Assembly (NCBI RefSeq): GCF_042658685.1
Contig: NZ_JBHSQY010000028.1
Reading direction: 5' to 3' (one strand)
Origin: Macrococcoides bohemicum
GTDB lineage: Bacteria > Bacillota > Bacilli > Staphylococcales > Staphylococcaceae
Length of the DNA: 48,369 nt
Below the pieces are notes generated by a model, which was given only the letters and a program-made list of their open reading frames with translations, searched no databases and had not been told where the DNA came from. The stretch's first letter is position 1. Every line of letters begins with the position of its first letter. The translations under genes and the position numbers were made by a program. Shown piece after piece: positions 34,401-41,873 of this stretch.

Positions 34401-34444
34401 AAAAAAAGTGAGGTGGGCAATCATTATGCCCCGCTCACTTTTTA
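34401..34444 (-). terminator. Terminator after the NDH-2 gene, next to the NUDIX ribosome binding site
   Basis: AAAAAGTGAG pairs with CTCACTTTTT and GGGC with GCCC, separated by two mismatches. Seven U follow on the minus strand (34407-34401). The NUDIX ribosome binding site starts at 34394. Confidence 0.75.
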
Positions 34445-34466
34445 AGCATTTAATATTGAGACAATA

Positions 34467-35669
34467 TTAAAATTTACCTTTTTTGTATGCAACACCAGCG
34501 CCACCAATTTTGAATATCGCACGTGTATCGATTAATTTTTTCATGAATGCTGCTTTTTTACCTGTAATTTCTTTACCGAATACAACTCCTACACCATCAT
34601 GAGAACCTAAAGAACATACAGTTCCTTTATCATCATATGCAAATGCTGATAATTTTTCACCATTTAATAATTTTTGGATTGCAGCCGCAGTGAATTCACC
34701 TTGTTGCATTGCAATTTGAGCAGTCGTTGGTAATGGACGCTCTCCACTCATTACTGCAGAACAGTCACCGATTACAAAAATGTCGTCGTAACCATCGATA
34801 CGTAAATCTTCACGAACTACGATACGTCCACGTTTAACACCATCAAATGATTCTTCCATTAATTTAGAACCACGAACACCCGCAGCCCAGATTACTGTGT
34901 TAGCGTATAATTGTTCTTCTTGTTCATTAACTTTAACAACGAAACCATTTTCGTTCGCAGCAACGATTGGTGTAGCAATCTTGAATTCAACCCCGCGTTT
35001 TTCTAAATAGTTCATTACATATTCCACTAAATCTTCAGAGAACATTGGAAGCATTTTTGGAGCTGCTTCAACACATGTTAATTTCACTTTTGATTGATCG
35101 ATATTGTATTCTTTACATAAAGCAGGTACCTTTTCTACTAATTCCCCTAATAATTCGATACCAGTAAAGCCAGCACCACCAACTAAGATTGCTAAATCTT
35201 TTTCGTCTTTTTCAGAACTGTTTGCATAGTGTGCAAAACGCTCTTCAATATGCGCAGCAATACGACGTGCAGTATTAATATTTTCAATTTGGAATGCATG
35301 TTCTTTCATACCTGCAATACCAAAAGTTTCTGATTCGAAACCTAATGCTACTACTAAAATATCAAACTTATAAGTACCATTTGTTGTTTCCACAGTTTTT
35401 TCATCTTTATTGATTTTAGTAACTTCGTCAACTACGAAGTCTACTTTTGAATGATTTAAAACGCTTGCGATAGGATATAAACAATCCTGATATTCACGTG
35501 TACCAGCTGAAGCTTCATGCAACCAAGTTGATTCATAGTGATATTCGTTTTTGTTGATTAATGTAATATCACAATCCTGTGAAGAAACTAATTTCTGTAA
35601 TTTGGTTACAGTTTGAAGACCTGCATAACCTCCACCTAATACAACTACTTTTTTTCTTTCAAATCCCAT
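34467..35669 (-). CDS. ndh: Type II NADH dehydrogenase (NdhF-like)
   Basis: NDH-2 passes electrons from NADH to menaquinone without pumping protons and sits on the inner face of the membrane. The 400-aa flavoprotein has an FAD-binding VVVLGGGYAGLQ (8-19), an NAD-binding LAILVGGAGFTGIEL, the FAD motif VIGDCSAV, and the quinone-site region PTTAQIAMQQG. The C-terminus (KKAAFMKKLIDTRAIFKIGG) is the expected amphipathic membrane anchor. It matches the larger of the two S. aureus NDH-2 proteins (NdhF). A Rex-type site lies between the promoter candidate and the start, so control by the NADH/NAD+ ratio is likely. Confidence 0.92.
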   Translation of the reverse strand: MGFERKKVVVLGGGYAGLQTVTKLQKLVSSQDCDITLINKNEYHYESTWLHEASAGTREYQDCLYPIASVLNHSKVDFVVDEVTKINKDEKTVETTNGTYKFDILVVALGFESETFGIAGMKEHAFQIENINTARRIAAHIEERFAHYANSSEKDEKDLAILVGGAGFTGIELLGELVEKVPALCKEYNIDQSKVKLTCVEAAPKMLPMFSEDLVEYVMNYLEKRGVEFKIATPIVAANENGFVVKVNEQEEQLYANTVIWAAGVRGSKLMEESFDGVKRGRIVVREDLRIDGYDDIFVIGDCSAVMSGERPLPTTAQIAMQQGEFTAAAIQKLLNGEKLSAFAYDDKGTVCSLGSHDGVGVVFGKEITGKKAAFMKKLIDTRAIFKIGGAGVAYKKGKF

Positions 35670-35725
35670 TTGTATTCACCCATTCTCAATAAATTTTTTA
35701 ATATATTAATCTTTCAATTAATAAA

Positions 35726-35743
35726 ATGTGATTTTTGTCACAA
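35726..35743 (-). promoter_or_regulatory. Rex-type operator upstream of ndh
   Basis: Minus-strand TTGTGACAAAAATCACAT fits the Rex consensus TTGTGAAnnnnTTCACAA with three differences, and fits the CRP-type TGTGA-N6-TCACA exactly. It lies 57 bp upstream of the ndh ATG and downstream of the promoter candidate. ArcR is the alternative binder. Confidence 0.5.
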
Positions 35744-35780
35744 AGTTATTTTTGAATATTCCAACTTATATATTAAGACT

Positions 35781-35810
35781 TTTATACTATAAATACAAGT
35801 GAATTGTGAA
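35781..35810 (-). promoter_or_regulatory. Candidate promoter of ndh
   Basis: Minus-strand TTCACA (35810-35805), an 18-nt spacer, then TATAAA (35786-35781). The start point would be upstream of the Rex-type site, leaving a leader of about 105 nt. A second TTGTGAA half-site overlaps the -35 on the other strand. Confidence 0.4.
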
Positions 35811-35827
35811 TATTATTATACAGACGC

Positions 35828-36187
35828 TTAACAATTTTCTGGCGTACCTGCGACATCTTTTGTTCTAAATGAACTACCACATCCACAAGCTGCAATCGCA
35901 TTTGGGTTTTCAATTGCAAATCCACCACCCATTAATGATTGTTTAAAATCTACAGTCGTTCCATTTAATATTGGTGCATCTGCTTTATCTACCAATACTT
36001 TCACACCATAGTAATCTAAAACTTCATCATTTTCGTCAGGGCTTTCTTCAGCGCTCATACCGTATGATAAACCAGTACATCCGCCACCTTTTACCGAAAT
36101 TCGTAAGTAACCGTTCGGTAAACCATTGCTTTCCATCATTGATTTAACTTCATATGCAGCTGCTTCTGTTAAAATTACAGTACTCAT
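35828..36187 (-). CDS. yutM: A-type iron-sulfur carrier (SufA/ErpA-like, YutM)
   Basis: This 119-aa HesB/IscA-family protein carries Fe-S clusters to target enzymes. The three ligand cysteines are present: Cys37 (GGGCTGLSY), Cys101 and Cys103 (AACGCGSSF). Family strands VKGGGCTGL and VDFKQSLMGGGFAIENPNA are clear. An extra C-terminal Cys119 is unusual but not conserved in the core. It lies 13 nt after yuzB and the two are likely one transcript. Likely clients nearby are LipA and BioB. Confidence 0.88.
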   Translation of the reverse strand: MSTVILTEAAAYEVKSMMESNGLPNGYLRISVKGGGCTGLSYGMSAEESPDENDEVLDYYGVKVLVDKADAPILNGTTVDFKQSLMGGGFAIENPNAIAACGCGSSFRTKDVAGTPENC

Positions 36188-36200
36188 AATAAATTCCTCC

Positions 36201-36437
36201 TTAAAATAACCATGTTTCTTCGATATGTTTGTATATATTTTGTTTTAATAGTTCTGGTGTGTCGCCTGTTACGATATCCCCGTTAACAAGTGCATAAAGA
36301 CTATCATTACACTGTCCACAATATGTTAGACAACCATAGTCTAACACATCAATATTTGGATCATTAGATAATTCATCAAACACACTTTGACTGCCTTTGG
36401 CTAAATTTGAAATACAAAACTCCACAATTGGATTCAT
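36201..36437 (-). CDS. yuzB: YuzB-like protein (UPF0349 / DUF1450)
   Basis: The 78-aa YuzB-family protein has four Cys: Cys8 (EFCISN), Cys36, Cys40 and Cys43 (DYGCLTYCGQC). This CX3CX2C pattern suggests binding of a metal or [2Fe-2S] cluster in a thioredoxin-like ferredoxin fold. The function is not established. I start at 36437 (MNPIVEF), with AAGGAAG at the right distance; the ATG at 36443 is too close to it. It is divergent from the NdhC-like gene and followed by yutM. Confidence 0.82.
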   Translation of the reverse strand: MNPIVEFCISNLAKGSQSVFDELSNDPNIDVLDYGCLTYCGQCNDSLYALVNGDIVTGDTPELLKQNIYKHIEETWLF

Positions 36438-36529
36438 TTTCATCTTCCTTAATAATGATAACTTTTACTTATCGTTTTATATCAACTTTTGTTATCGTTA
36501 GTATTATATAATCGCTATAATTTAATGGT

Positions 36530-36551
36530 AATCTATATTATAATTTAGATT
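36530..36551. repeat. Near-perfect 22-bp palindrome upstream of the NdhC-like gene
   Basis: AATCTA and TAGATT flank ATTATAAT, with only one mismatched pair. It overlaps a TATAAT-like -10 about 50 bp upstream of the ATG, so it could be a repressor site. I cannot assign a regulator. Confidence 0.4.
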
Positions 36552-36595
36552 GAGGAAAAACAATAGAACTTTGACTTACGAAGGGGATTAAAACA

Positions 36596-37660
36596 ATGAA
36601 AAATTTAGTATTACTTGGTGGGGGCTATGGTAATATGCGTATTATGCAAAGACTTCTGCCGAATACATTACCAGCGGAATACAATATCACATTAATCGAT
36701 AAGATTCCATTTCATGGTTTAAAGACAGAGTTTTATGCACTTGCTGCCGGAACAGAATCAGATAAAGATGTACGTGTAGAATTTCCACAGGATAAGCGCT
36801 TAAATATCGTCTATGGAGAAGTTACACAAATAGACCTTGAAAAGCAAATTGTGTCTATCGGTGAAAATCATGTAGATTATGATGAGTTAGTAATTGGTCT
36901 TGGTTGTGAAGACAAATATCATAACGTTCCTGGTGCAGAAGAATATACATACAGCATACAGACAATGACAAAAGCACGTAAAACTTATCAGGCGATAGCT
37001 GACTTGCCATCTGGCGCTACAGTGGGGATTGTAGGAGCTGGTTTAAGTGGTATCGAACTTGCAAGTGAATTACGTGAATCAAGAAAAGATTTAAAGATAC
37101 AACTATTTGACAGAGGTGAAAGAATATTACCAGCTTTCCCTGAGAAATTAAGTAACTACGTTAAGAAATGGTTTGATAAGAACAATGTAGAAGTTATACC
37201 TAATTCAAACGTCGTTAAAGTTAAACCTGGTATGCTTTATAATAATGACATTTCATATTCAGTAGATATTTGTGTATGGACTGCAGGTATACAACCTGTT
37301 GAAATTGTACGTAACCTGCCAGTGGAAATCGGTGATGGTAATCGTGTTAAATTAAATCAATATCATCAAATCCCGACGCATCCAAATGTTTACGTCGTTG
37401 GCGATTGTGCTGCATTACCACATGCACCAAGTGCACAACTTGCTGAAGTTCAGGCAGAACAAATCATCGATGTAATGAAAATGATCTGGTCAGATAAACC
37501 ACTACCTGAAGTTATGCCAGAATTAAAACTACAAGGGTTTATGGGATCTTTAGGAGAAAAAGAAGGCTTTGCTTATTTAATGGAGAAAACAGTGACGGGA
37601 AGACTCGCAAGATTAATGAAGTCAGGTGTTTTATGGTTATATAAATATCACAATGGATAA
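36596..37660 (+). CDS. NDH-2-like NAD(P)/FAD oxidoreductase (NdhC/YumB type)
   Basis: The 354-aa protein is the smaller of two type II NADH dehydrogenase-like flavoproteins in this window. It has an N-terminal LVLLGGGYGNMR (FAD), VGIVGAGLSGIELA (NAD) and VYVVGDCAALPH, and ends with KSGVLWLYKYH, a possible membrane-contact helix. It corresponds to S. aureus NdhC and B. subtilis YumB. NdhC is reported to work alongside NdhF in respiration, though its electron donor and acceptor are less certain. GAAGGGG precedes the ATG. It is monocistronic and ends in a two-way terminator. Confidence 0.88.
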   Translation: MKNLVLLGGGYGNMRIMQRLLPNTLPAEYNITLIDKIPFHGLKTEFYALAAGTESDKDVRVEFPQDKRLNIVYGEVTQIDLEKQIVSIGENHVDYDELVIGLGCEDKYHNVPGAEEYTYSIQTMTKARKTYQAIADLPSGATVGIVGAGLSGIELASELRESRKDLKIQLFDRGERILPAFPEKLSNYVKKWFDKNNVEVIPNSNVVKVKPGMLYNNDISYSVDICVWTAGIQPVEIVRNLPVEIGDGNRVKLNQYHQIPTHPNVYVVGDCAALPHAPSAQLAEVQAEQIIDVMKMIWSDKPLPEVMPELKLQGFMGSLGEKEGFAYLMEKTVTGRLARLMKSGVLWLYKYHNG

Positions 37661-37694
37661 AATAAAACGATTAGGTCATCCTAATCGTTTTATT
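37661..37694. terminator. Two-way terminator between the NdhC-like gene and yuzD
   Basis: Perfect 15-bp arms (37661-37675, 37680-37694) with a TCAT loop and A- and U-runs on the two sides. It includes the yuzD stop codon region. Confidence 0.9.
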
Positions 37695-38001
37695 TTACAT
37701 AATGTTCTTCTACGAATTTAGTAACCTGTGGTAATTGAATATATCCATCAGCTACAATTTCGTCATTCATCGTTATTAGCGGATAAAATAATTCATCATT
37801 GTTAATCTGTTCAATGATATTTTCATCATGATCTGTTAAATTTTCTGATTTGTTAATATCAATATAATGATAGTTAAACTTTAAATCAGGAAACTTTCGT
37901 TCCAGATTCGGTTGAATCCAGTCATAAATATCTTTTGACGTCGGTGCATTAACACAACTTGCACACACAACGTCAGCACCGTAAATGATAACATTTATCA
38001 T
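37690..38001 (-). CDS. yuzD: YuzD-like thioredoxin-fold protein (DUF1462)
   Basis: The 103-aa protein has an N-terminal IIYGADVVCASCVNAPTSKD with a CASC redox motif (CXXC, Cys13 and Cys16), and a thioredoxin-like tail FYPLITMNDEIVADGY. The pattern matches the YuzD/DUF1462 family, always near nfu (yutI) and the NDH-2 genes in Bacilli. A role in thiol or Fe-S chemistry is inferred from this context and the motif. It is divergent from nfu. Confidence 0.82.
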   Translation of the reverse strand: MINVIIYGADVVCASCVNAPTSKDIYDWIQPNLERKFPDLKFNYHYIDINKSENLTDHDENIIEQINNDELFYPLITMNDEIVADGYIQLPQVTKFVEEHYVK

Positions 38002-38065
38002 TTATAATACATCCCCCTTTAAACTATCAAATTAATATGCTATATTGATTATACTAAAAAAGTTA

Positions 38066-38087
38066 GAGTAAACCATTACATTTACTC
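38066..38087. repeat. Inverted repeat in front of the nfu ribosome binding site
   Basis: GAGTAAA and TTTACTC flank an 8-bp spacer, 1 nt before AAAGGAG. A TATACT -10 candidate (38050-38055) precedes it, so the repeat lies at the transcript start: an operator or a leader hairpin. Confidence 0.45.
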
Positions 38088-38100
38088 GAAAGGAGTTAAA

Positions 38101-38343
38101 ATGACAACTGAACAACAAACAATGTTTGATGCTGTGAATGAAGTGTTAGAAAAATTACGCCCATTCTTATTAAGAGATGGTGGCGATTGTGAATTAGTAG
38201 ATGTTGAAGATGGAATTGTTAAACTTCGCCTTTTAGGTGCATGTGGTACTTGCCCTTCATCAACAATTACATTAAAAGCTGGTATTGAACGCGCGTTACT
38301 TGAAGAAGTACCTGGCGTTGTGGAAGTAGAACAAGTATTTTAA
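38101..38343 (+). CDS. nfu: NifU C-terminal domain Fe-S scaffold (Nfu/YutI)
   Basis: This 80-aa single-domain Nfu carries the cluster motif CGTC (Cys48 and Cys51, LLGACGTCPSSTITLKAG), which binds a [4Fe-4S] cluster and passes it to apo-enzymes. The RPFLLRDGGDCELVDV start is typical. Candidate targets in the same region are BioB, LipA and AddB. Aconitase is a known S. aureus Nfu client but is not here. AAAGGAG precedes the ATG, and a clean terminator follows. Confidence 0.93.
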   Translation: MTTEQQTMFDAVNEVLEKLRPFLLRDGGDCELVDVEDGIVKLRLLGACGTCPSSTITLKAGIERALLEEVPGVVEVEQVF

Positions 38344-38353
38344 TGATCATTTG

Positions 38354-38385
38354 AACCGAGACAACAGTCTCGGTTTTTTATTTTG
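38354..38385 (+). terminator. Terminator after nfu
   Basis: AACCGAGAC and GTCTCGGTT pair around AACA, followed by TTTTTATTTT. Confidence 0.9.
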
Positions 38386-38494
38386 ACGATAATAATATCG
38401 ATTCCGCCAAATCTTTAAAATATAAATAAATGAGATTGATTAATAAATAACCTGAATCAATTTTATGACCTGCTACTAATTTAATCTCCACCTA

Positions 38495-38526
38495 TTGTAA
38501 ACCTATGATATAATTTAGTTAACTAA
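38495..38526 (+). promoter_or_regulatory. BirA operator over the extended -10 promoter of bioB
   Basis: TTGTAAAC-N15-GTTAACTAA fits the Gram-positive BirA box (TGTWAAC, 14-16 nt, GTTWACA). A TGATATAAT extended -10 (38506-38514) lies inside the spacer, so bound BirA-biotinyl-AMP would block the promoter. The start codon is about 30 nt downstream. Confidence 0.72.
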
Positions 38527-38544
38527 TTATTAGGGGGACTAAAA

Positions 38545-39576
38545 TTGAATTATGCAGAAAGTGTCATTAATGGCTATACGTTAACAAAAGAAGAAGCACT
38601 CCAAATTCTACAAACGCCTGACCATCAATTATTATCACTATTAAATGATGCTTATCAAGTACGTTATCACTATTATCAAAACAAGGTAAAACTTAATATG
38701 ATCTTAAATGCAAAAAGTGGTCTCTGTGCGGAGGACTGTGGCTATTGTGGTCAATCAATCAAAGTAGATAAAAATGAAACAGGTTGTACACCTTACGCTT
38801 TAGTCGATGAGGATAAGATTATTCAAGGGGCAGATAGTGCAGTTAAAAATAAAGTAGGTACTTATTGCATCGTTATGAGTGGACGTAAGCCTACAAACCG
38901 TGAAGTCAACCGAGTTACGAACGCTGTTGAAGCGATCAAAGAAAATCATCCGCAGCTCAAAATTTGCGCTTGTCTTGGATTAACGAATGATGAGCAGGCA
39001 AAAAAATTAAAAGCTGCAGGTGTAGATCGATATAACCATAATCTCAACACGAGTGAACGATATCATGAAGAAGTCGTTTCTACACATACATATGAAGATC
39101 GAGTAAATACTGTTGAAATTATGAAAGCTAATAATATCTCACCTTGTTCCGGCGTAATTTGTGGTATGGGGGAAACAGATGAAGATATCGTTGATATGGC
39201 ATTTGCACTTAAAGCAATTGATGCTGATAGTATCCCGGTAAACTTCTTACATGCGATAAAGGGAACAAAGTTTGAAGATAAAGATGAACTGACTCCAAAT
39301 AAATGCTTAAAGATTTTATCTTTATTCCGTCTTGTTAATCCAACGAAAGAAATTCGCGTTTCAGGCGGCCGTGAAGTCAACCTTCGCTCTTTACAGCCTC
39401 TTGCCTTGTATGCTGCGAACTCTATCTTTGTTGGTGATTATTTAGTAACTGAAGGTCAACCGAACAAAGAAGATTATCAGATCATCGAAGATTTAGGTTT
39501 TGAAATTGAATCAAATGCTTTTTTACAGTCTCCTGATAAAATAGAAAATAAGGACACAAAAATAGAAATTAAATAA
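38545..39576 (+). CDS. bioB: Biotin synthase
   Basis: BioB is the radical-SAM enzyme that inserts sulfur into dethiobiotin. The 343-aa protein has the [4Fe-4S] motif CX3CX2C (Cys61, 65, 68; GLCAEDCGYCGQS), the [2Fe-2S] cluster cysteines in KICACLGLT and SPCSGVICGMGETDED, and the conserved IRVSGGREVNLRSLQPL. The start is TTG at 38545, with AGGGGG about 8 nt upstream; no in-frame ATG fits better. bioD, bioA, bioF and bioW are not adjacent. A BirA-type operator covers the promoter. It ends in a terminator shared with the convergent gene. Confidence 0.95.
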   Translation: MNYAESVINGYTLTKEEALQILQTPDHQLLSLLNDAYQVRYHYYQNKVKLNMILNAKSGLCAEDCGYCGQSIKVDKNETGCTPYALVDEDKIIQGADSAVKNKVGTYCIVMSGRKPTNREVNRVTNAVEAIKENHPQLKICACLGLTNDEQAKKLKAAGVDRYNHNLNTSERYHEEVVSTHTYEDRVNTVEIMKANNISPCSGVICGMGETDEDIVDMAFALKAIDADSIPVNFLHAIKGTKFEDKDELTPNKCLKILSLFRLVNPTKEIRVSGGREVNLRSLQPLALYAANSIFVGDYLVTEGQPNKEDYQIIEDLGFEIESNAFLQSPDKIENKDTKIEIK

Positions 39577-39590
39577 TAATATAATCACTA

Positions 39591-39628
39591 AAAAAAGAAT
39601 GATCCTGATCATGGATCATTCTTTTAAT
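39591..39628. terminator. Two-way terminator between bioB and the dehydrogenase gene
   Basis: AAAAGAATGATCC (39593-39605) and its exact complement (39613-39625) form a 13-bp stem with a 7-nt loop and A- and U-runs on both sides. Confidence 0.85.
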
Positions 39629-40584
39629 TATTTTTTCACTTCACTTACAGGCTTTTTACCTTCAATAATTAACTTAGCATTTTTTATACACAGCTCAATC
39701 ATCGCATTTCTCGTATCTACTGTTGCACTTCCGATATGCGGAAGAACTGTAATACGCTTTTCAGATAGGAATGGATGCTCTTTCCCTACAGGTTCGTTAT
39801 TTAATACATCGACCCCTGCTGCATAAATCTCTTCGTTTTGAATGGCTTCCAGTAAGTCATTTTCAACAACATGCCCACCACGACCGATATTTATAAATAT
39901 CGCACTTGATTTCATCTTTTTAAATGCATCTTTATTAAATATATTTTTTGTTTCATTTGTTAATGGTGCAGTACATATGATAAAGTCACTTGTTTCCAGC
40001 AATTTATCAAAAGATACATAATTAGCTCCAAGTGCTTTTGCAGCTTCGCTTTCACTACGGTTATGATATTGAACGTGCATATTTAGTCCAATACAGCGTT
40101 TCGCTAATGCCGTACCGATATTTCCCATACCAAAAATTCCAACTGTCTTTTTGTACACATCAAGTCCGGCAAGTAAATAAGGAGACCATCCAACCCAATT
40201 GCCCTCTTTTACTAATTCATTTGCTTCAATGATGCGTCTTGCTGTAACAAACATTAAAGTAAATGCGAGTTCAGCAGTTGTTTCTGTAAGTACATCAGGT
40301 GTATTACAAATAATTATATCTTTACTACTTGCATAATCGATATCAATATTGTCATAACCCACTGCAAGATTGATTACTGCTTTAAGGTCCGGGTTGTTAT
40401 CCATAAATTGTCTATCAATATTATCACTTAACATAGAAATGATAATAGATTTATCTTTTGATGATTCTAGTAATGCTTCTCTTGGCATCGGTTGAATCGT
40501 CTCTGGATAAACTTCTACCTCTGCAATAGATTCTAATTGCTCAACATAATGCTTTGGAATACTTCTTGTAATCAATACTTTCAT
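39628..40584 (-). CDS. D-2-hydroxyacid dehydrogenase (glycerate/glyoxylate reductase type)
   Basis: The 318-aa protein has the typical layout: an N-terminal substrate domain, the NAD(P)-binding VGIFGMGNIGTALAKR, the catalytic Arg in FINIGRGGHVVENDLL, the Glu in GVDVLNNEPV, and the His in LPHIGSATVDTRN. The pattern fits D-glycerate or hydroxypyruvate/glyoxylate reductases of staphylococci; the exact substrate is not certain. The start at 40584 has AAGGGG upstream. It begins 1 nt after the stop of the HAD phosphatase gene, so both share a transcript and might act together in clearing two- and three-carbon acids. Confidence 0.88.
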   Translation of the reverse strand: MKVLITRSIPKHYVEQLESIAEVEVYPETIQPMPREALLESSKDKSIIISMLSDNIDRQFMDNNPDLKAVINLAVGYDNIDIDYASSKDIIICNTPDVLTETTAELAFTLMFVTARRIIEANELVKEGNWVGWSPYLLAGLDVYKKTVGIFGMGNIGTALAKRCIGLNMHVQYHNRSESEAAKALGANYVSFDKLLETSDFIICTAPLTNETKNIFNKDAFKKMKSSAIFINIGRGGHVVENDLLEAIQNEEIYAAGVDVLNNEPVGKEHPFLSEKRITVLPHIGSATVDTRNAMIELCIKNAKLIIEGKKPVSEVKK

Positions 40585-40585
40585 A

Positions 40586-41368
40586 TTATTCCCCTTCATA
40601 CATGTCGATTACTTCTAATAGGTTCTTAACACTATATGTCGGTGGTACTGCTTCAGCCATGACCTGTTCATAAGTTGAAACACCTGTCTGTACATGAAGT
40701 GTATCGATATCACTATTAATACCACTCATAATATCTGTCATATATAAGTCACCAATCATAACAAGTTCTGACTTATCCAGTCCAATCATTTCAACAGCTT
40801 TATTCATAATTGTAGGCATCGGTTTACCGATAAACTTAGGTTCCACGCCAGTTGAAACAGTGATAACACTTGTTAATGCACCATTACCAGGTAAGAAACC
40901 ACGTTCAGTTGGAATCGATGTATCTGGATTAGTAGAAATAAATTTCGCACCGTTTCGTACAGCTAAACAAGCGATTGATAATTTTTCATAGTTGATATCT
41001 ACATCCAATCCGATAACAACATAATCTACATGTTCTTCTTCTTTAATCACTAAACCTTCATCTTCTAACGCTTGACGAATACCTGTTCCACCAATAACAT
41101 AGACCGTTGCACCAGGTTTTTCATCAGCTATATATGATGCTGTAGCCATCGCGCTTGTGACAACGTTATCAGCATGTGCTACAAATCCCATCTTAGAGAG
41201 TTTATCCGCAACTTCATCCGGTCTTTTCGATGCGTTATTTGTTACAAATAAATAAGGTAAGTTATTATTCGCTAAATAGGCAATAAATTCTCTAGCACCT
41301 TCAATGATCTCTGTTCCGGCATACATCGTGCCATCTAAATCTAATAAGTATCCACTATATTTTTTCAT
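40586..41368 (-). CDS. yutF: NagD-like HAD phosphatase (YutF)
   Basis: This 260-aa HAD-superfamily class IIA phosphatase has motif I DLDGT with nucleophile Asp10 and Asp12, motif II FVTNNASKRP, Lys in the FIGKPMPTIM segment, and the motif III/IV acidic pair in VMIGDLYMTDIMSG. The cap domain lies between about 80 and 180. Relatives remove phosphate from sugar phosphates, nucleotides or 2-phosphoglycolate; the substrate is unknown. The start at 41368 has AAAGG upstream and overlaps the DUF86 gene end by 14 nt. Confidence 0.87.
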   Translation of the reverse strand: MKKYSGYLLDLDGTMYAGTEIIEGAREFIAYLANNNLPYLFVTNNASKRPDEVADKLSKMGFVAHADNVVTSAMATASYIADEKPGATVYVIGGTGIRQALEDEGLVIKEEEHVDYVVIGLDVDINYEKLSIACLAVRNGAKFISTNPDTSIPTERGFLPGNGALTSVITVSTGVEPKFIGKPMPTIMNKAVEMIGLDKSELVMIGDLYMTDIMSGINSDIDTLHVQTGVSTYEQVMAEAVPPTYSVKNLLEVIDMYEGE

Positions 41369-41792
41369 TTTTACTACCTTTCCCAAATGCTGATACAGGG
41401 CCAAGTTCATTTGCTATAAACGTATCAACATCGTTTTTGAATTTTTGATAGGCATTGATGTTCTCCATAAAAATGCGCTTTACTTCTGCATGGTTAATAT
41501 CAGTATAGTTTCGAACAAACCATTGACGTGTTGGTAATGTCTTACTAATTTCATCTTTAGATAACGAAGAAATCACCTTTTCCATCTCTAAAATATCAAT
41601 GACATCCTGATAACTACCAGGATCACGCATAACAAATCCATCAATAATCATATTTCCTACATCAACAACTGCTTCTATAAGCATATGACATACACGTTCT
41701 AATGCGAATCCTTCAGAATTTACTACTTCTTTTGATAACTTATCAATATACACGAGTTTTTCTTCTAATTCATCTCTATCTACAAAATACAT
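41355..41792 (-). CDS. yutE: DUF86 (HEPN/HepT-like) protein, YutE
   Basis: This 145-aa helical protein belongs to the DUF86 family. Landmarks are LERVCHMLIEAVVDVGNMIID and the segment MRDPGSYQDVIDILEMEKVIS. In HepT toxins an RX4-6H motif near the C-terminus cuts or is modified on RNA. Here the matching segment is FVRNYTDINH (Arg94, His101), which keeps Arg and His but not the usual RN-x-LVHxY form. No MNT nucleotidyltransferase antitoxin gene is adjacent. YutE is a stand-alone member in Bacilli, so a toxin role is doubtful. It is the first gene of a run with yutF. Confidence 0.75.
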   Translation of the reverse strand: MYFVDRDELEEKLVYIDKLSKEVVNSEGFALERVCHMLIEAVVDVGNMIIDGFVMRDPGSYQDVIDILEMEKVISSLSKDEISKTLPTRQWFVRNYTDINHAEVKRIFMENINAYQKFKNDVDTFIANELGPVSAFGKGSKNEKI

Positions 41793-41873
41793 CTGATCGC
41801 CTCCACCACTATTCTATCAAATTTTGAAAAGCAATACACAACATGTATAATAAAATTACTGGAGGAATGCTTA

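Noticed and set aside
36444..36490. Possible Fur box (TAATAATGATAAC) upstream of yuzB
   Set aside because: Only the left half resembles the Fur consensus; the right half does not form the 7-1-7 repeat.
41355..41792. A complete HepT/MntA toxin-antitoxin system
   Set aside because: No nucleotidyltransferase partner lies next to the DUF86 gene on either strand.
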